Part shown: positions 17,112 through 26,719 of the stretch, one piece after another
Layout: each line of letters starts with the position of its first letter
How positions within the stretch are numbered: position 1 is the first letter of the stretch
NCBI GenBank assembly: GCA_024401715.1
Contig: JAKSKO010000016.1
Coordinates: 1 to 39,308 of the forward strand
Direction of reading: 5' to 3'
DNA length: 39,308 nt
Source of the DNA: Bacteroidales bacterium
GTDB lineage: Bacteria; Bacteroidota; Bacteroidia; Bacteroidales; UBA932
Notes under the pieces: generated by a model
The model's database searches: none
The model's input: the letters and a program-made list of their open reading frames with translations, nothing else
Told to the model about the DNA's origin: nothing
Program-made: the position numbers and the translations under genes

Positions 17112-18725
17112 ATGAAGAAAATCAACATAACTTTTCTGGCATTGGTATCGGCATTCGTAATGCATGCGCAGGACGAATCCTCAATAATGTCCTGGATGTC
17201 CGACGCCCTCACATGGGGGCAGAGCGAGAACTACGGTTCCGCACGAAGCATGGCAATGGGCAACGCCGTTACGGCAGTTGGCGGTGACATAGGCATGATG
17301 GCCATAAACCCTGCGGGCAGCGCGGTGGCCAATTATTCCCAGGTTTCCATCACTCCGGCAATCAGCATTGCAACATCCGATGCATACGGCATCCTAAGCA
17401 CGGACAACAGCCTGCTTGGCAACAGGGTGAAAAGCAGCAGCACAAGATTCACCCTGCCGAATGCCGGCTTCACTATAAAATTCAACACCGGCAACCAGTT
17501 CGGCTTGAAACGCGTTACCGTAGGCTTTTCGGCAAACACGGTGCAGCGCTGGGACGACAGCATACAGGGCAGCGGAACCAATCCAACTGCAGGCAGTACC
17601 ATAGCAGGATCTCTGGCATCCGCCATGACAGGCTACGACAAGGATAGGTGGACAGACATGCAGAAAGTTGCCTATGACACCTATATAGTTGACGCATTCC
17701 CGAACGACAAAAGCAAACTGATGGGCATTACGGAGGCCAATCTCGTGGATGGGACCACAGAGCTTTCAGCTCCCATCAACCAGTTCTACATTTACAACCG
17801 CAGGGGAAACAAGACAGACTACCTCATCAACGTCGGCTTCAACATTTCCGATTTCCTTTTCATAGGTGCCAATCTCGGAGTTTCCACAATGGAATATTAC
17901 ATGGACAGCACCACCCAGGAGTTCGCCAAGGATTCAGACATGTTCTGGACCGGATTCAGGAATCTGAGCCTGGGATATGAATACAGGATGCGCGGCACGG
18001 GCATATACGGAAAATTCGGCTTGATAGCCACACCGTTTGCCGGTCTAAGGCTTGGCCTTGCCTTCCAGACTCCAACCGGGTTCAACCTGGAAGAGAACTA
18101 CACCAACAGTGCCAACAGCAACTTCGGATCCAAGGTGGAGAACAGCAACATAAACGTCAACAACGTAATCTACGGCCTGCGTACCCCTATGCGCCTGAAT
18201 GCCGGCGTAGCCTACACCTTCGGCCACCTTGCAACCATAAGTGCCGATTATGAATACTGCGGTTATTCGGGCACGAAATTCATTGCGAAAGTGGCTGCGG
18301 ACAAACTGTACTACGACAACATCAACAACCAGATTCAAGGCAGGGGCGTTGCGGGATCAAGCAAGCTTGGTGCGTCACACACCATACGCCTGGGTGCTGA
18401 GGTATGGGTGCTTAAAGCGCTTGCCCTGCGTGCCGGATACAACTTCATAGGTGACGGCGCACGTTTTTACGACGAAGAAAGAAATCTTCTCCCAGCAGCC
18501 AACACGAATTCCTTTAGCGCAGGCCTGGGCTGGAACACCAAGGGTTCATTCTATGGAGACCTGGCCTTTAGATACACAATGAGGCCTTTGGCAACCTTCT
18601 ACGTGTATGAAGCCTATAACAACCGCGGAACAAGTGAAGCCACATACAGGGAAATCCCCGGCGCTGTCCTGGAAGCCACAAGGCCTTTGATGACACTGTC
18701 CGTCACCTGCGGCTGGAGGTTCTAG
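17112..18725 (+). CDS. FadL/OmpP1/TodX-family outer-membrane transporter
   Basis: A 537-residue protein with a signal peptide (MKKINITFLALVSAFVMHAQ). The mature N-terminus contains the family motif GSARSMAMGNAVTAVGGD followed by AINPAGSAV (Asn-Pro-Ala-Gly), typical of the FadL hatch/plug region. A long barrel ends with aromatic strand residues (TLSVTCGWRF, terminal Phe). FadL-type proteins take up hydrophobic molecules such as long-chain fatty acids through a lateral opening; the substrate here is unknown. It is read with the upstream Trp-rich lipoprotein. The gene converges with wbqC, with only 11 bases between stop codons. Confidence 0.88.
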   Translation: MKKINITFLALVSAFVMHAQDESSIMSWMSDALTWGQSENYGSARSMAMGNAVTAVGGDIGMMAINPAGSAVANYSQVSITPAISIATSDAYGILSTDNSLLGNRVKSSSTRFTLPNAGFTIKFNTGNQFGLKRVTVGFSANTVQRWDDSIQGSGTNPTAGSTIAGSLASAMTGYDKDRWTDMQKVAYDTYIVDAFPNDKSKLMGITEANLVDGTTELSAPINQFYIYNRRGNKTDYLINVGFNISDFLFIGANLGVSTMEYYMDSTTQEFAKDSDMFWTGFRNLSLGYEYRMRGTGIYGKFGLIATPFAGLRLGLAFQTPTGFNLEENYTNSANSNFGSKVENSNINVNNVIYGLRTPMRLNAGVAYTFGHLATISADYEYCGYSGTKFIAKVAADKLYYDNINNQIQGRGVAGSSKLGASHTIRLGAEVWVLKALALRAGYNFIGDGARFYDEERNLLPAANTNSFSAGLGWNTKGSFYGDLAFRYTMRPLATFYVYEAYNNRGTSEATYREIPGAVLEATRPLMTLSVTCGWRF

Positions 18726-18736
18726 ACAGCTTCCTA

Positions 18737-19312
18737 TTACAAATAATCGATGGCAGCGGGGCCTTCGTTGAAAAGAAGGTCCAGAATTGAAAGATTGGGA
18801 ACGAAACCGTACTTTTGGGAAAACACCTGGAAGTACGGTTTTTCCTTAAAATATATGTCTGCGTGCTTGGGATGAATATCCAGGTTCGCGCCCGTAAATT
18901 CCTGTGTGAGAGGAGGCGGAGCAATGCCAAGCTGGCGCAGGACGAAACACAGCAGTGAATGGTTCCATTCCCACAGCGTTGCCGGACGCCTGTCCATAAT
19001 TGCAAAAAGTTCGTCCCTGTAATATTGGTAGTAGGCCGATGACATGTAGGCCGAATCCAGGGCGCGCTGATGCCGCACAAGGAAATCGCGGGAATAGTCC
19101 ACAAGTATCTCCCCTATGGGATGACGAAAACTGCCGCCACTGTGCACCACAGGCACCTGCAAGGACTCTATGCCGTTGGCTGTGAGTATATTGCAGCGGT
19201 TACGCCAGCTCTGCTTCTGATAATTCTCGTGGGCCTCCAAAAAAACGTCTCCCCTCTTCAGAAGGGAGATGTATGAAATTGGAGGAAAATATGCCGTGCT
19301 TAGGATATCCAT
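18737..19312 (-). CDS. WbqC-like family protein
   Basis: A 191-residue protein with the WbqC-family pattern: LSTAYFPPISYISLL at the N-terminus, EAHENYQKQSWRNRC (residues ~27-41), and the QVPVVHSG and DYSRDFLVRHQRAL segments. WbqC-like proteins occur in O-antigen and other polysaccharide loci, where their biochemical role is unproven. It is cytoplasmic and has no signal peptide. It follows lpxA by nine bases in the lipid A gene cluster, which supports a link to lipopolysaccharide synthesis. Confidence 0.8.
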   Translation of the reverse strand: MDILSTAYFPPISYISLLKRGDVFLEAHENYQKQSWRNRCNILTANGIESLQVPVVHSGGSFRHPIGEILVDYSRDFLVRHQRALDSAYMSSAYYQYYRDELFAIMDRRPATLWEWNHSLLCFVLRQLGIAPPPLTQEFTGANLDIHPKHADIYFKEKPYFQVFSQKYGFVPNLSILDLLFNEGPAAIDYL

Positions 19313-19321
19313 CCCGGAAGG

Positions 19322-20137
19322 CTATTCAAAATCTGCCTTGGCGCTTGTAAGCGATGGAGCCTTGATGATACCGCGCTTGCTGTTGCGAACGAAGTTAAGG
19401 ATGGTATCGCGCTCGTCGCTCTGAGGGAAACCGGCCTCAATCCTGTCACATGCATCACTGATTGTCATGCCGGACATATAGATGATATCGTACATATCCT
19501 TGATGTTGCGGATCTGCTCTGATGTGAAACCGCGACGGCGCAGGCCAACGAGGTTGATTCCCGCATATGAAAGAGGCTCTCGACCGCAAAGGACATAAGG
19601 AGGAACGTCTTTGGTGATTTTGGAGCCGCCGCCAACCATTGCGTGAGTTCCGATATGGCTGAACTGATGCGCAACTGTGCCGCCGCCAAGGATGGCCCAG
19701 TCTTCAACAACGGTCTCGCCTGCGATGCCCACATAGCTTACAAGGATACAGTGGCTGCCAACCTCGCAGTCATGGGCAACATGGGTGTAGGACATCAGAA
19801 GGGTGTCGCTTCCCACTTTGGTAACGCCCTTGCCGCTGGCTCTGGTTCCGCGGTTGATGGTTGCGCACTCACGGATGTTCACACGGTCTCCAATCTCCAC
19901 ATAGGTGATTTCGCCGTCAAACTTCAAATCCTGCGGAACAGCGCCTACAACGGCTCCGGGGAACACGTTGCAGTCCTTGCCAATCTTTACGTAATCGAAG
20001 ATTGTTGCGTGAGGAAGCACATGGGTGCCTTCGCCTATCTCCACATGTTCTGCGATATATGCATATGCATCAACCGTAACGTTATCACCCAGTTTAGCAC
20101 CTGGATGAACTGTAGCTAGAGGATGAATTGTTGTCAT
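19322..20137 (-). CDS. lpxA: Acyl-ACP:UDP-N-acetylglucosamine O-acyltransferase LpxA
   Basis: A 271-residue left-handed beta-helix enzyme with hexapeptide repeats through residue ~190 and a helical C-terminal domain. The catalytic His is in VAHDCEVG (His122, equivalent to E. coli His125). NRGT and the GGGSKITKDVPPYVL segment are also typical. It performs the first step of lipid A synthesis, transferring a 3-hydroxyacyl chain to UDP-GlcNAc in the cytoplasm. It starts 12 bases after the lpxC stop. Its length is slightly above the usual 255-265 residues. Confidence 0.95.
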   Translation of the reverse strand: MTTIHPLATVHPGAKLGDNVTVDAYAYIAEHVEIGEGTHVLPHATIFDYVKIGKDCNVFPGAVVGAVPQDLKFDGEITYVEIGDRVNIRECATINRGTRASGKGVTKVGSDTLLMSYTHVAHDCEVGSHCILVSYVGIAGETVVEDWAILGGGTVAHQFSHIGTHAMVGGGSKITKDVPPYVLCGREPLSYAGINLVGLRRRGFTSEQIRNIKDMYDIIYMSGMTISDACDRIEAGFPQSDERDTILNFVRNSKRGIIKAPSLTSAKADFE

Positions 20138-20149
20138 GATATTGGTTTT

Positions 20150-21058
20150 TTATTTGTTCATTTCCCTTACAGCCTTGGCTGCGTTTGTATTTATGGTGTG
20201 GCCGCTGCGCACAGCGGTAACCTTTGCCTTCAGAAAACCTCCGCAAAGACGAAGGTCGCCTATAAGGTCCAGGAGTTTGTGGCGGGCACATTCGTTGCTG
20301 AAATTCAGATGCACATTGCTTAGGTAGCCTTTCTCGTCCACACGCAGTTTCGGCTTGTTGAAAAGTTCCGCCATCCTTGCAATCTGCTCCTGGCTCACCG
20401 GATGCTCCACAATCACAAGAGCGTTGTCCACATCGCCGCCCTTGATAAGGTTACAGCCCAGCAGATATTCCAGCTCGTGGAAGAAAACGAAGGTGCGGCA
20501 GGGAGCCACTTCCTTTGAATATTCCTGGATAGGAGACCAGGAGGCTGTCTGCACGCCCACAACCTTGGAATCAAAGTCTATCTGAAGGTCATAGGACAGT
20601 TTCGCTGCCGGAGTAAGGCGCACCAGCGAGCCTGTCTTTTCGTTGATGATCTCTATCTCTTCGGCAAGCTCCACATATTTGCGGGCCGATTTCTGAACCT
20701 TCAGGCCGTCCTTCAGGATTGCAGAGCAGTATGGTGCCGCGCTGCCGTCCAGAATAGGGACCTCGGCATTGTCTATATCCACAATGGCATTGTCCACTCC
20801 CAGACCTGTGAGGGCGGAAAGTAGATGTTCCACAGTGCCCACAACGCACTCCCCTTTTGCAAGCGAAGTACTGCGTGCGGTGCTGTTCACATACTCTGCC
20901 AGGGCTTCCATCTGCGGAGCACCTGGAAGGTCTACGCGGCGGAAAACGATTCCCGTATCTTCAGGTGCGGGATTCACCGTCATGTGCGCATACTGTCCCG
21001 TATGAAGGCCCTTGCCTTCGAAACTGTATGACTTTCGTATTGTCTGCTGTAATTTCAT
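20150..21058 (-). CDS. lpxC: UDP-3-O-acyl-N-acetylglucosamine deacetylase LpxC, stand-alone
   Basis: A 302-residue zinc deacetylase. The metal ligands are visible: His78 (TVEHLLSAL), His260 and Asp264 (HKLLDLIGDL). His287 (SGHTINT) is the general acid. Spacing matches E. coli LpxC exactly for the last three. It catalyses the committed step of lipid A synthesis. In Bacteroides and many relatives LpxC is fused at its C-terminus to the dehydratase FabZ (about 460 residues). Here the protein stops after the LpxC domain and lpxA follows after 12 bases, with no FabZ remnant in any frame I could see. Confidence 0.95.
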   Translation of the reverse strand: MKLQQTIRKSYSFEGKGLHTGQYAHMTVNPAPEDTGIVFRRVDLPGAPQMEALAEYVNSTARSTSLAKGECVVGTVEHLLSALTGLGVDNAIVDIDNAEVPILDGSAAPYCSAILKDGLKVQKSARKYVELAEEIEIINEKTGSLVRLTPAAKLSYDLQIDFDSKVVGVQTASWSPIQEYSKEVAPCRTFVFFHELEYLLGCNLIKGGDVDNALVIVEHPVSQEQIARMAELFNKPKLRVDEKGYLSNVHLNFSNECARHKLLDLIGDLRLCGGFLKAKVTAVRSGHTINTNAAKAVREMNK

Positions 21059-21061
21059 AGT

Positions 21062-22054
21062 CTATTTCTTATTGGGAGCGTTCTTGAAAAGAGCGTAGGC
21101 ACGCATGTAGGTGTTGTACGGAATGGCAGGTGCTCCCATGAGAACCTGGCCCTCCTGCTTCACGCTTCCCTGAACGCCTGATTTTGCCGAAATGGTTGTA
21201 TTATCGGCAATTGTAAGATGGCCCGCAATGCCAACCTGGCCTGCAATGACGCAGTGTTTGCCAATCTTGGTACTGCCGGCTATGCCGCTCTGGGCACAGA
21301 TGACGGTGTCTTCGCCAACCTCCACATTGTGGGCTATCTGGCAGAGGTTGTCTATCTTCACCCCCCTGCGTATGATTGTGCTGTCTATCTGCGATCGGTC
21401 TACGGTTGAATTGGCCCCTATCTCCACGTCGTCCTCTATGATAACGTTGCCGGAGTGCTGTATCTTGCGGTAGGAACCGTCAGGAAGAGGAGCGAAGCCG
21501 AAGCCGTCGCTTCCTATCACAACCCCCGAGTGGAGAATTACGTTATTGCCGATGATGCTGCCCGGATAAATCTTCACTCCCGGATAGAAATAGCAGTTGG
21601 AGCCTATTTTGACGTCATCGCCGATATAAACCTGCTCTCCGATATGAGTGCAGCTGCCTATGCGCACACCCTTGCCCACATATGCCTGCGAGCCGATGTA
21701 AACCTTGCTGCCTATCCTGCTGAAGAAGCTTACGCAGCAGGCGAAACCGCGATGGCGGCGGAATTTCTTTTTCTGAGCCGACTGGTATTCCAGAAGGGCG
21801 GCAACCGCCTGATAGGCATCCTTCACACGAATCATTGTAGGATGCACCGGTGCCGAAGGCTGGAAAGTCTCGTTGACTATAAGGATGTCACACTTTGCGG
21901 TGTAGACATATTTTTCATATTTCGGGTTGGCAAAGAAGCAGATTGTTCCGGGCTTTCCGCTTTCTATTCTTGAAAATCCGCTGATTTTCGCGTTTACGTC
22001 TCCCTCTATCTGTCCGTCCAGTATCTCGGCAATCTGTTTTGCTGTGTATTTCAT
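21062..22054 (-). CDS. lpxD: UDP-3-O-acylglucosamine N-acyltransferase LpxD
   Basis: A 330-residue enzyme. The N-terminal uridine-binding domain (1 to ~100, with [14 protein letters not shown]) precedes a left-handed beta-helix of hexapeptide repeats (about 112-300). The catalytic His is in [10 protein letters not shown] (His242). GSDGFGFA (181-188) is the conserved substrate loop. It adds the second 3-hydroxyacyl chain to the LpxC product. First gene of the lpxD-lpxC-lpxA-wbqC group, three bases before lpxC, behind its own promoter. Confidence 0.95.
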   Translation of the reverse strand: MKYTAKQIAEILDGQIEGDVNAKISGFSRIESGKPGTICFFANPKYEKYVYTAKCDILIVNETFQPSAPVHPTMIRVKDAYQAVAALLEYQSAQKKKFRRHRGFACCVSFFSRIGSKVYIGSQAYVGKGVRIGSCTHIGEQVYIGDDVKIGSNCYFYPGVKIYPGSIIGNNVILHSGVVIGSDGFGFAPLPDGSYRKIQHSGNVIIEDDVEIGANSTVDRSQIDSTIIRRGVKIDNLCQIAHNVEVGEDTVICAQSGIAGSTKIGKHCVIAGQVGIAGHLTIADNTTISAKSGVQGSVKQEGQVLMGAPAIPYNTYMRAYALFKNAPNKK

Positions 22055-22105
22055 ACGTGATGGTGTATAGCCAGTAATGCTAATTTATATAAATATATTA
22101 TCATG

Positions 22106-22113
22106 CAAAAATA
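22106..22113 (-). promoter_or_regulatory. Predicted -7 element for lpxD-lpxC-lpxA-wbqC
   Basis: On the minus strand this reads TATTTTTG, matching TAnnTTTG. It would give a leader of roughly 45 nt, very AT-rich, before the lpxD ATG. It lies back to back with the rimP promoter in the 160-nt divergent gap. Confidence 0.5.
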
Positions 22114-22145
22114 GTAATTTTTTTCGGTATTAGAGGAATTTTCCG

Positions 22146-22153
22146 TATATTTG
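22146..22153 (+). promoter_or_regulatory. Predicted -7 element for rimP-nusA-infB
   Basis: TATATTTG is an exact match to TAnnTTTG. Transcription would begin near 22157-22160, about 55 nt before the rimP ATG and just upstream of the terminator-like hairpin at 22171-22197. No convincing -33 element is visible. Confidence 0.55.
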
Positions 22154-22170
22154 CGTCGTGAAAGAGAAGG

Positions 22171-22197
22171 AAGGAGGACAGCGGTCCTTCTTTTTTT
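22171..22197 (+). promoter_or_regulatory. Terminator-like hairpin in the rimP-nusA-infB leader (possible attenuator)
   Basis: AAGGAGGAC (22171-22179) can pair with GTCCTTCTT (22184-22192) around an AGCG loop: nine pairs, one of them G-U. A run of five T (22193-22197) follows directly. This is the shape of an intrinsic terminator, placed between the promoter and the rimP start codon at 22215. Because NusA strengthens hairpin pausing and termination, feedback control of the nusA operon is plausible. The left arm also contains AAGGAGG, but it is too far from the ATG to serve as its ribosome-binding site. Confidence 0.5.
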
Positions 22198-22214
22198 ATT
22201 ACAATTATACGAAG

Positions 22215-22625
22215 ATGGACATCAAAGCAATAACAGAAGCCGTTGCACCGGTGCTTGAATCACTGGGGCTTTTTCTTGTGGACCTGAAGATAAGCAGGGA
22301 CAACGACATCACAATCACCGTTGAGAGTACGGACAGCATAGTGAAGCTGGACGATTGCGAGGTAATCAACCGTTTCTTCACCGAGACCTTCAGCCAGGAC
22401 GAGGAAGACTATTCCCTCACCGTTACATCGGCCGGTCTGGACGGCGAATTCAAGGTTCAGGCACAGTTCACAAAGGCTGTGGGAAAGAAGGTGGAAGCAT
22501 GGCTGAAAGGCGGCAAAAAAACCGTTGGCGTGCTGGAATCGGCCGATGAAAACGCCATTTGCATAGATGGCACAAGCTATAACAGAAGCGAAGTTAACAA
22601 AGTAAAATATTATATAGAATTCTAA
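22215..22625 (+). CDS. rimP: Ribosome maturation factor RimP
   Basis: A 136-residue protein (start MDIKAITEAV). The frame is open further upstream to a GTG at 22158, but that extension would be translated from the leader hairpin, so the ATG at 22215 is preferred. The N-terminal domain has the pattern LGLFLVDLKISRDNDITITVES and DCEVINRFF, followed by the YSLTVTSAGLDGEFK motif (family: LEVSSPGLDRPL). Slightly shorter than typical (about 150). RimP assists 30S subunit maturation. It is followed after one base by nusA, the conserved rimP-nusA-infB order. Confidence 0.9.
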   Translation: MDIKAITEAVAPVLESLGLFLVDLKISRDNDITITVESTDSIVKLDDCEVINRFFTETFSQDEEDYSLTVTSAGLDGEFKVQAQFTKAVGKKVEAWLKGGKKTVGVLESADENAICIDGTSYNRSEVNKVKYYIEF

Positions 22626-22626
22626 A

Positions 22627-23874
22627 ATGGAAAAGACAGCTCTTAAAGACGCGTTCTCGGAGTTCAAGAACCTTAAGAACATAGACCGCGCCACCATGGC
22701 CAGCGTTCTGGAAGAAGTGTTCAAGTCACAGCTTGCCAAGACCTACGGCACATCAGACAACTTTGACGTCACCATCAACATAGACAAAGGTGACTGCGAA
22801 ATCATCCGTAACCTGGAGGTTGTGGAGGAAGTGGAAGATCCTGCAACACAGATAAGCGTGGAGGAAGCCAACAAGAACGGAGACGATTTCGAGGTTGGAG
22901 ACGATTTTGCAGAGGTTATCAGCCTTGCAAGCTTCGGCCGCCGCGGCATCCTTAACCTGAAGCAGAACCTTCAGGGCCGCATCATGGACATAGAGAAGGC
23001 AAACGTGTTCAACAAGTACCAGGACAAGGTTGGTGAGCTTTTCACCGGTGAGGTATACCAGACATGGGCAAAAGAGGCCCTTATGATGGACGAGGAGGAG
23101 AACGAGCTTCACCTGCCTAAGATGGAGCAGATTCCGAACGAGCATTTCAAGAAGAAAGATACCGTAAAGGCCATCATCAAGAGCGTTGAAATGCGCAACA
23201 ACACCCCGTACATCACCCTTTCACGTGTTGCGGACAGCTTCCTGGAGAAACTGTTCGAGCAGGAGGTTCCGGAGATTTATGACGGCCTCATCACCATCAA
23301 GAAAGTGGTTCGCATCCCGGGAGAGCGTGCAAAAGTTGCAGTTGAGAGCTATGACGAGCGCGTAGATCCGATAGGAGCATGTATCGGTGTGAAAGGTACA
23401 CGTATCATTGGTATCGTGCGCGAGCTTCGCAACGAGAACATAGACGTTATCCAGTGGACAAGCAACAAGCAGCTTCTTATCCAGCGTGCACTTGCCCCTG
23501 CAAAGATTTCGTCAATCGTTATCAGCGCAAACGAGGAAGAGCCAATCAAGGTGTTCATGTCTCCGGACGAGGTTAAGAAGGGTATCGGCCGCGGCGGCTG
23601 CAACATCCGTCTGGCTTCAATGCTTGTTGGCCGCGAGATAGAGGTTTACCGCGATGCAACAAAACAGGCCGAAGAGCAGGAGGAGGACGTACTTCTTAGC
23701 GAATTCAGCGACGTTATAGACCAGTGGGTTATTGACAAGCTGCAGAGCATAGGTTGCGACACTGCAAAGAACGTCCTTGCACTGGACCCTGCAGACGTTG
23801 CACACCGCGCAGACCTGGAAGACGAGACTGTGGAGGAGGTATTCCGCATTCTTGCAAGCGAATTTGAGGATTAA
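22627..23874 (+). CDS. nusA: Transcription termination/antitermination factor NusA
   Basis: A 415-residue protein. The N-terminal RNA-polymerase-binding domain (about 1-130) is followed by an S1 domain and two KH domains (the first marked by GACIGVKGTRIIGIVREL, the second by GRGGCNIRLASMLVG). A short C-terminal helical segment follows, lacking the two acidic repeats of E. coli NusA. NusA promotes pausing and intrinsic termination, or antitermination with partners. The gene begins one base after the rimP stop. The C-terminus (FRILASEFED) is normal for Bacteroidota. Confidence 0.95.
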   Translation: MEKTALKDAFSEFKNLKNIDRATMASVLEEVFKSQLAKTYGTSDNFDVTINIDKGDCEIIRNLEVVEEVEDPATQISVEEANKNGDDFEVGDDFAEVISLASFGRRGILNLKQNLQGRIMDIEKANVFNKYQDKVGELFTGEVYQTWAKEALMMDEEENELHLPKMEQIPNEHFKKKDTVKAIIKSVEMRNNTPYITLSRVADSFLEKLFEQEVPEIYDGLITIKKVVRIPGERAKVAVESYDERVDPIGACIGVKGTRIIGIVRELRNENIDVIQWTSNKQLLIQRALAPAKISSIVISANEEEPIKVFMSPDEVKKGIGRGGCNIRLASMLVGREIEVYRDATKQAEEQEEDVLLSEFSDVIDQWVIDKLQSIGCDTAKNVLALDPADVAHRADLEDETVEEVFRILASEFED

Positions 23875-23899
23875 TCAGTAAAAATAGGGGGAAGAAAAT

Positions 23900-26689
23900 A
23901 TGGCAGATATCAGATTGAGCAAAATAACAAAGGAGTTCGGTATCGGACTGGGTACACTTGTAGAGTTCCTGCAGAGCAAGGGCGTGGAAGTGGAATCAAA
24001 CCCGAATGCAAAGATTTCGGACGAGTATTATCCGGATATTGAAAGCAAGTTCGGCGCCGACCTCAAGGCCAAACAGGAGGCCGACAAGGTAACAACCAAG
24101 TTGAAGGAGATGATAGACAACAGCTCCAAGAAAAAAGAGAGGATTGATGAGGAGGAAGAGGCCATGCCGGAGATTGTCATCAAGAGCAACAGCATCTCCG
24201 CACCGGTTGTGGAGCCGAAGACAGAGGAGCCTAAGGCGGTTATCCCTCCTGTGAAGGAAACAAAGATAGAGGCCGAGAAACTGGCCGGACCGGTGATCGT
24301 GGACAAGATAGACCTTGACGCGCTTAACGGCAGGAAAACAACCAAAGTTGAACCTGAGAAGGAGCCTTCCCCTGTATCTGCCGCTCCTCAGGACAACAAA
24401 GTTGAAGAGGAGAAACCTGTTGCAGAGCAGCCTAAACCGGCAGAAGAACCGGAAGCACCGGTGCAGCCGAAGCCTCAGCCCAGGGAAACAAAGATTGAGG
24501 CAGAGAAACTTGCGGGCCCTAATGTTGTGGGCAAGATAGACCTTTCTAAATTCGAGGCACCTGCCAAGAACAAGAAACGCGAGCGCATCCAGGTGGGAGC
24601 TTCGCAGAAAGTTGACGTTACCAAAGTTGACGAGAACGGCAAGGGCGGCAACAACAACCAGCACGGCGGAAAGAAAGACAAGAACCGCCAGCAGCAGAAC
24701 CAGCAGCAGGGCAAGAAGAACAAAGGCGGCAACAACAATCAGGCATTCCGCCAACTTACAGAGGCCGAGATTGAAGAGCAGCAGAAGGAAATCCAGAAGC
24801 AGATCAAGGAGACCTATGCCCGCATGAACGAGGGTAAGGGCAAGAACAACTTCGGCGCAAAATACCGTAAGGACAAACGTGAGGCTGTGGCTGAGAAGAT
24901 GGCAATGGAGATGGAACAGGCCGCTGCGGAGGACAAGACACTGAAGGTTACGGAGTTCGTTACCGTAAACGAGCTTGCAACCTTGATGAACGTGCCTGTG
25001 ACCAAGGTTATAGGCGCATGCATGAGCCTTGGTCTTATGGTGTCCATCAACCAGCGTCTGGATGCGGAGTATCTTGTGATGGTGGCAGAGGAGTTCGGCT
25101 ACAAGGTTGAATTCGTAACCGCATCCCTGAACGAGGCCATAGAGGATGCAGACCAGCAGGACAAACCTGAGGATATGGTTCCACGTCCTCCGGTAATCAC
25201 CGTGATGGGTCACGTAGACCACGGTAAGACTTCCCTTCTGGACTATATCCGCAAGGCAAACGTTATCGCCGGTGAGGCCGGCGGCATCACACAGCACATA
25301 GGTGCATACCACGTGGAGCTTCCTGACGGACAGAAAATCACCTTCCTGGATACCCCTGGTCACGAGGCCTTCACGGCAATGCGTGCCCGCGGTGCCAAGA
25401 TGACAGACCTTGCAATCATTATTGTTGCGGCCGATGACGCCATAATGCCGCAGACCGTGGAGGCTATCAACCACGCACAGGCTGCAGGCGTTCCTATGGT
25501 GTTCGCAATCAACAAGATAGACAAGCCGGGCGCATATCCGGACAAGATACGTGAACAGCTTAGCCAGATGAACATCCTGGTGGAGGACTGGGGCGGCAGC
25601 TACCAGTGTCAGGAGATATCGGCAAAACAGGGCATCAACGTGGAGAAACTTCTGGAGAAGGTTCTTCTGGAGGCCGAGATGCTGGAACTTAAGGCAAATC
25701 CTAACAAGCGTGCAAGCGGTGCGGTGATAGAGTCTTCACTGGACAAGGGCCGCGGTTATCTTGCAACAGTGCTTGTCCAGAGCGGTACCATGCGCGTTGG
25801 CGACATCATGCTTTCCGGCCAGTACACAGGCCGTATCAAAGCCATGTACAACGAACGTGGCCAAAAGGTTGCAGAGGCCGGTCCATCGGTTCCGGTATCG
25901 GTTCTGGGCCTGAACGGTGCACCTACTGCGGGCGAGACCTTCAACATCATGGCCGACGAGCGTGAGGCGAAGGATATCGCCACAAAACGCGAGCAGCTGC
26001 TGCGCATCCAGGGCATCAAGACACAGAAACACACAACTCTGGACGATATCGCACGCCGCATCGCCATCGGCAACTTCAAAGAGCTCAACGTTATTGTCAA
26101 AGGTGACGTGGACGGCTCAATTGAGGCACTTTCAGACTCTCTCATCAAACTTTCTACCGACGAGGTTGTGGTTAACGTAATCCACAAGGCTGTGGGCCAG
26201 ATTTCAGAGAGCGACGTTCTGCTTGCCGCTGCATCGGATGCCGTTATCATAGGCTTCCAGGTTCGTCCTTCGGCAGAGGCGCGACGCCTTGCAGAGAAGG
26301 AGCAGATTGAGATTCGTCTGTACAGCGTCATCTACGATGCAATCAACGAGATCAAGAGCGGTATCGAGGGTATGCTTGCTCCGGAGGAGAAAGAGGAAAT
26401 CCTTGGCACGGCAGAGGTGAAAGAGACATTCAAGATTTCAAAGGTTGGTACAATCGCAGGTTGTATCGTCAAGGAAGGCAAGATCCAGCGTACAAACAAG
26501 GTTCGCGTGATACGTGACGGCATTGTGGTGTACACAGGTGAGCTGGGATCCCTGAAACGTTTCAAAGACGACGTGAAAGAGGTTGTGAACGGTATGGACT
26601 GCGGCCTTAACATAGAGAACTTCAACGATATCAAGGTTGGAGACGTTGTGGAGGCATACCAGATCATAGAAATCAAGAGAACTCTATAA
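23900..26689 (+). CDS. infB: Translation initiation factor IF-2
   Basis: A 929-residue GTPase. IF2_N-like start (1 to ~55), then a long charged, low-complexity linker (about 60-330). The G domain follows ([34 protein letters not shown]). Domains II to IV complete the protein. The linker carries two near-identical 20-residue units (120-139 and 196-215, [12 protein letters not shown] then VxKIDL) and an Asn/Gln/Gly/Lys-rich stretch (about 248-283). IF-2 delivers initiator fMet-tRNA to the 30S subunit. The gene starts 25 bases after nusA. Confidence 0.97.
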   Translation: MADIRLSKITKEFGIGLGTLVEFLQSKGVEVESNPNAKISDEYYPDIESKFGADLKAKQEADKVTTKLKEMIDNSSKKKERIDEEEEAMPEIVIKSNSISAPVVEPKTEEPKAVIPPVKETKIEAEKLAGPVIVDKIDLDALNGRKTTKVEPEKEPSPVSAAPQDNKVEEEKPVAEQPKPAEEPEAPVQPKPQPRETKIEAEKLAGPNVVGKIDLSKFEAPAKNKKRERIQVGASQKVDVTKVDENGKGGNNNQHGGKKDKNRQQQNQQQGKKNKGGNNNQAFRQLTEAEIEEQQKEIQKQIKETYARMNEGKGKNNFGAKYRKDKREAVAEKMAMEMEQAAAEDKTLKVTEFVTVNELATLMNVPVTKVIGACMSLGLMVSINQRLDAEYLVMVAEEFGYKVEFVTASLNEAIEDADQQDKPEDMVPRPPVITVMGHVDHGKTSLLDYIRKANVIAGEAGGITQHIGAYHVELPDGQKITFLDTPGHEAFTAMRARGAKMTDLAIIIVAADDAIMPQTVEAINHAQAAGVPMVFAINKIDKPGAYPDKIREQLSQMNILVEDWGGSYQCQEISAKQGINVEKLLEKVLLEAEMLELKANPNKRASGAVIESSLDKGRGYLATVLVQSGTMRVGDIMLSGQYTGRIKAMYNERGQKVAEAGPSVPVSVLGLNGAPTAGETFNIMADEREAKDIATKREQLLRIQGIKTQKHTTLDDIARRIAIGNFKELNVIVKGDVDGSIEALSDSLIKLSTDEVVVNVIHKAVGQISESDVLLAAASDAVIIGFQVRPSAEARRLAEKEQIEIRLYSVIYDAINEIKSGIEGMLAPEEKEEILGTAEVKETFKISKVGTIAGCIVKEGKIQRTNKVRVIRDGIVVYTGELGSLKRFKDDVKEVVNGMDCGLNIENFNDIKVGDVVEAYQIIEIKRTL

Positions 26690-26719
26690 AGAAAACCAGA
26701 CGAAAAACTTCCAACGATT

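Noticed and set aside
22158-22214. N-terminal extension of RimP from a GTG codon
   Set aside because: It would be encoded by the leader hairpin and T-tract (translation SFFFYY), begins at the predicted transcription start, and is not part of the RimP fold.
23996-25474. 492-codon antisense open frame opposite infB
   Set aside because: Leu/Val/His-rich shadow of the biased codon use in infB; no domain, no promoter, and the sense gene is certain.
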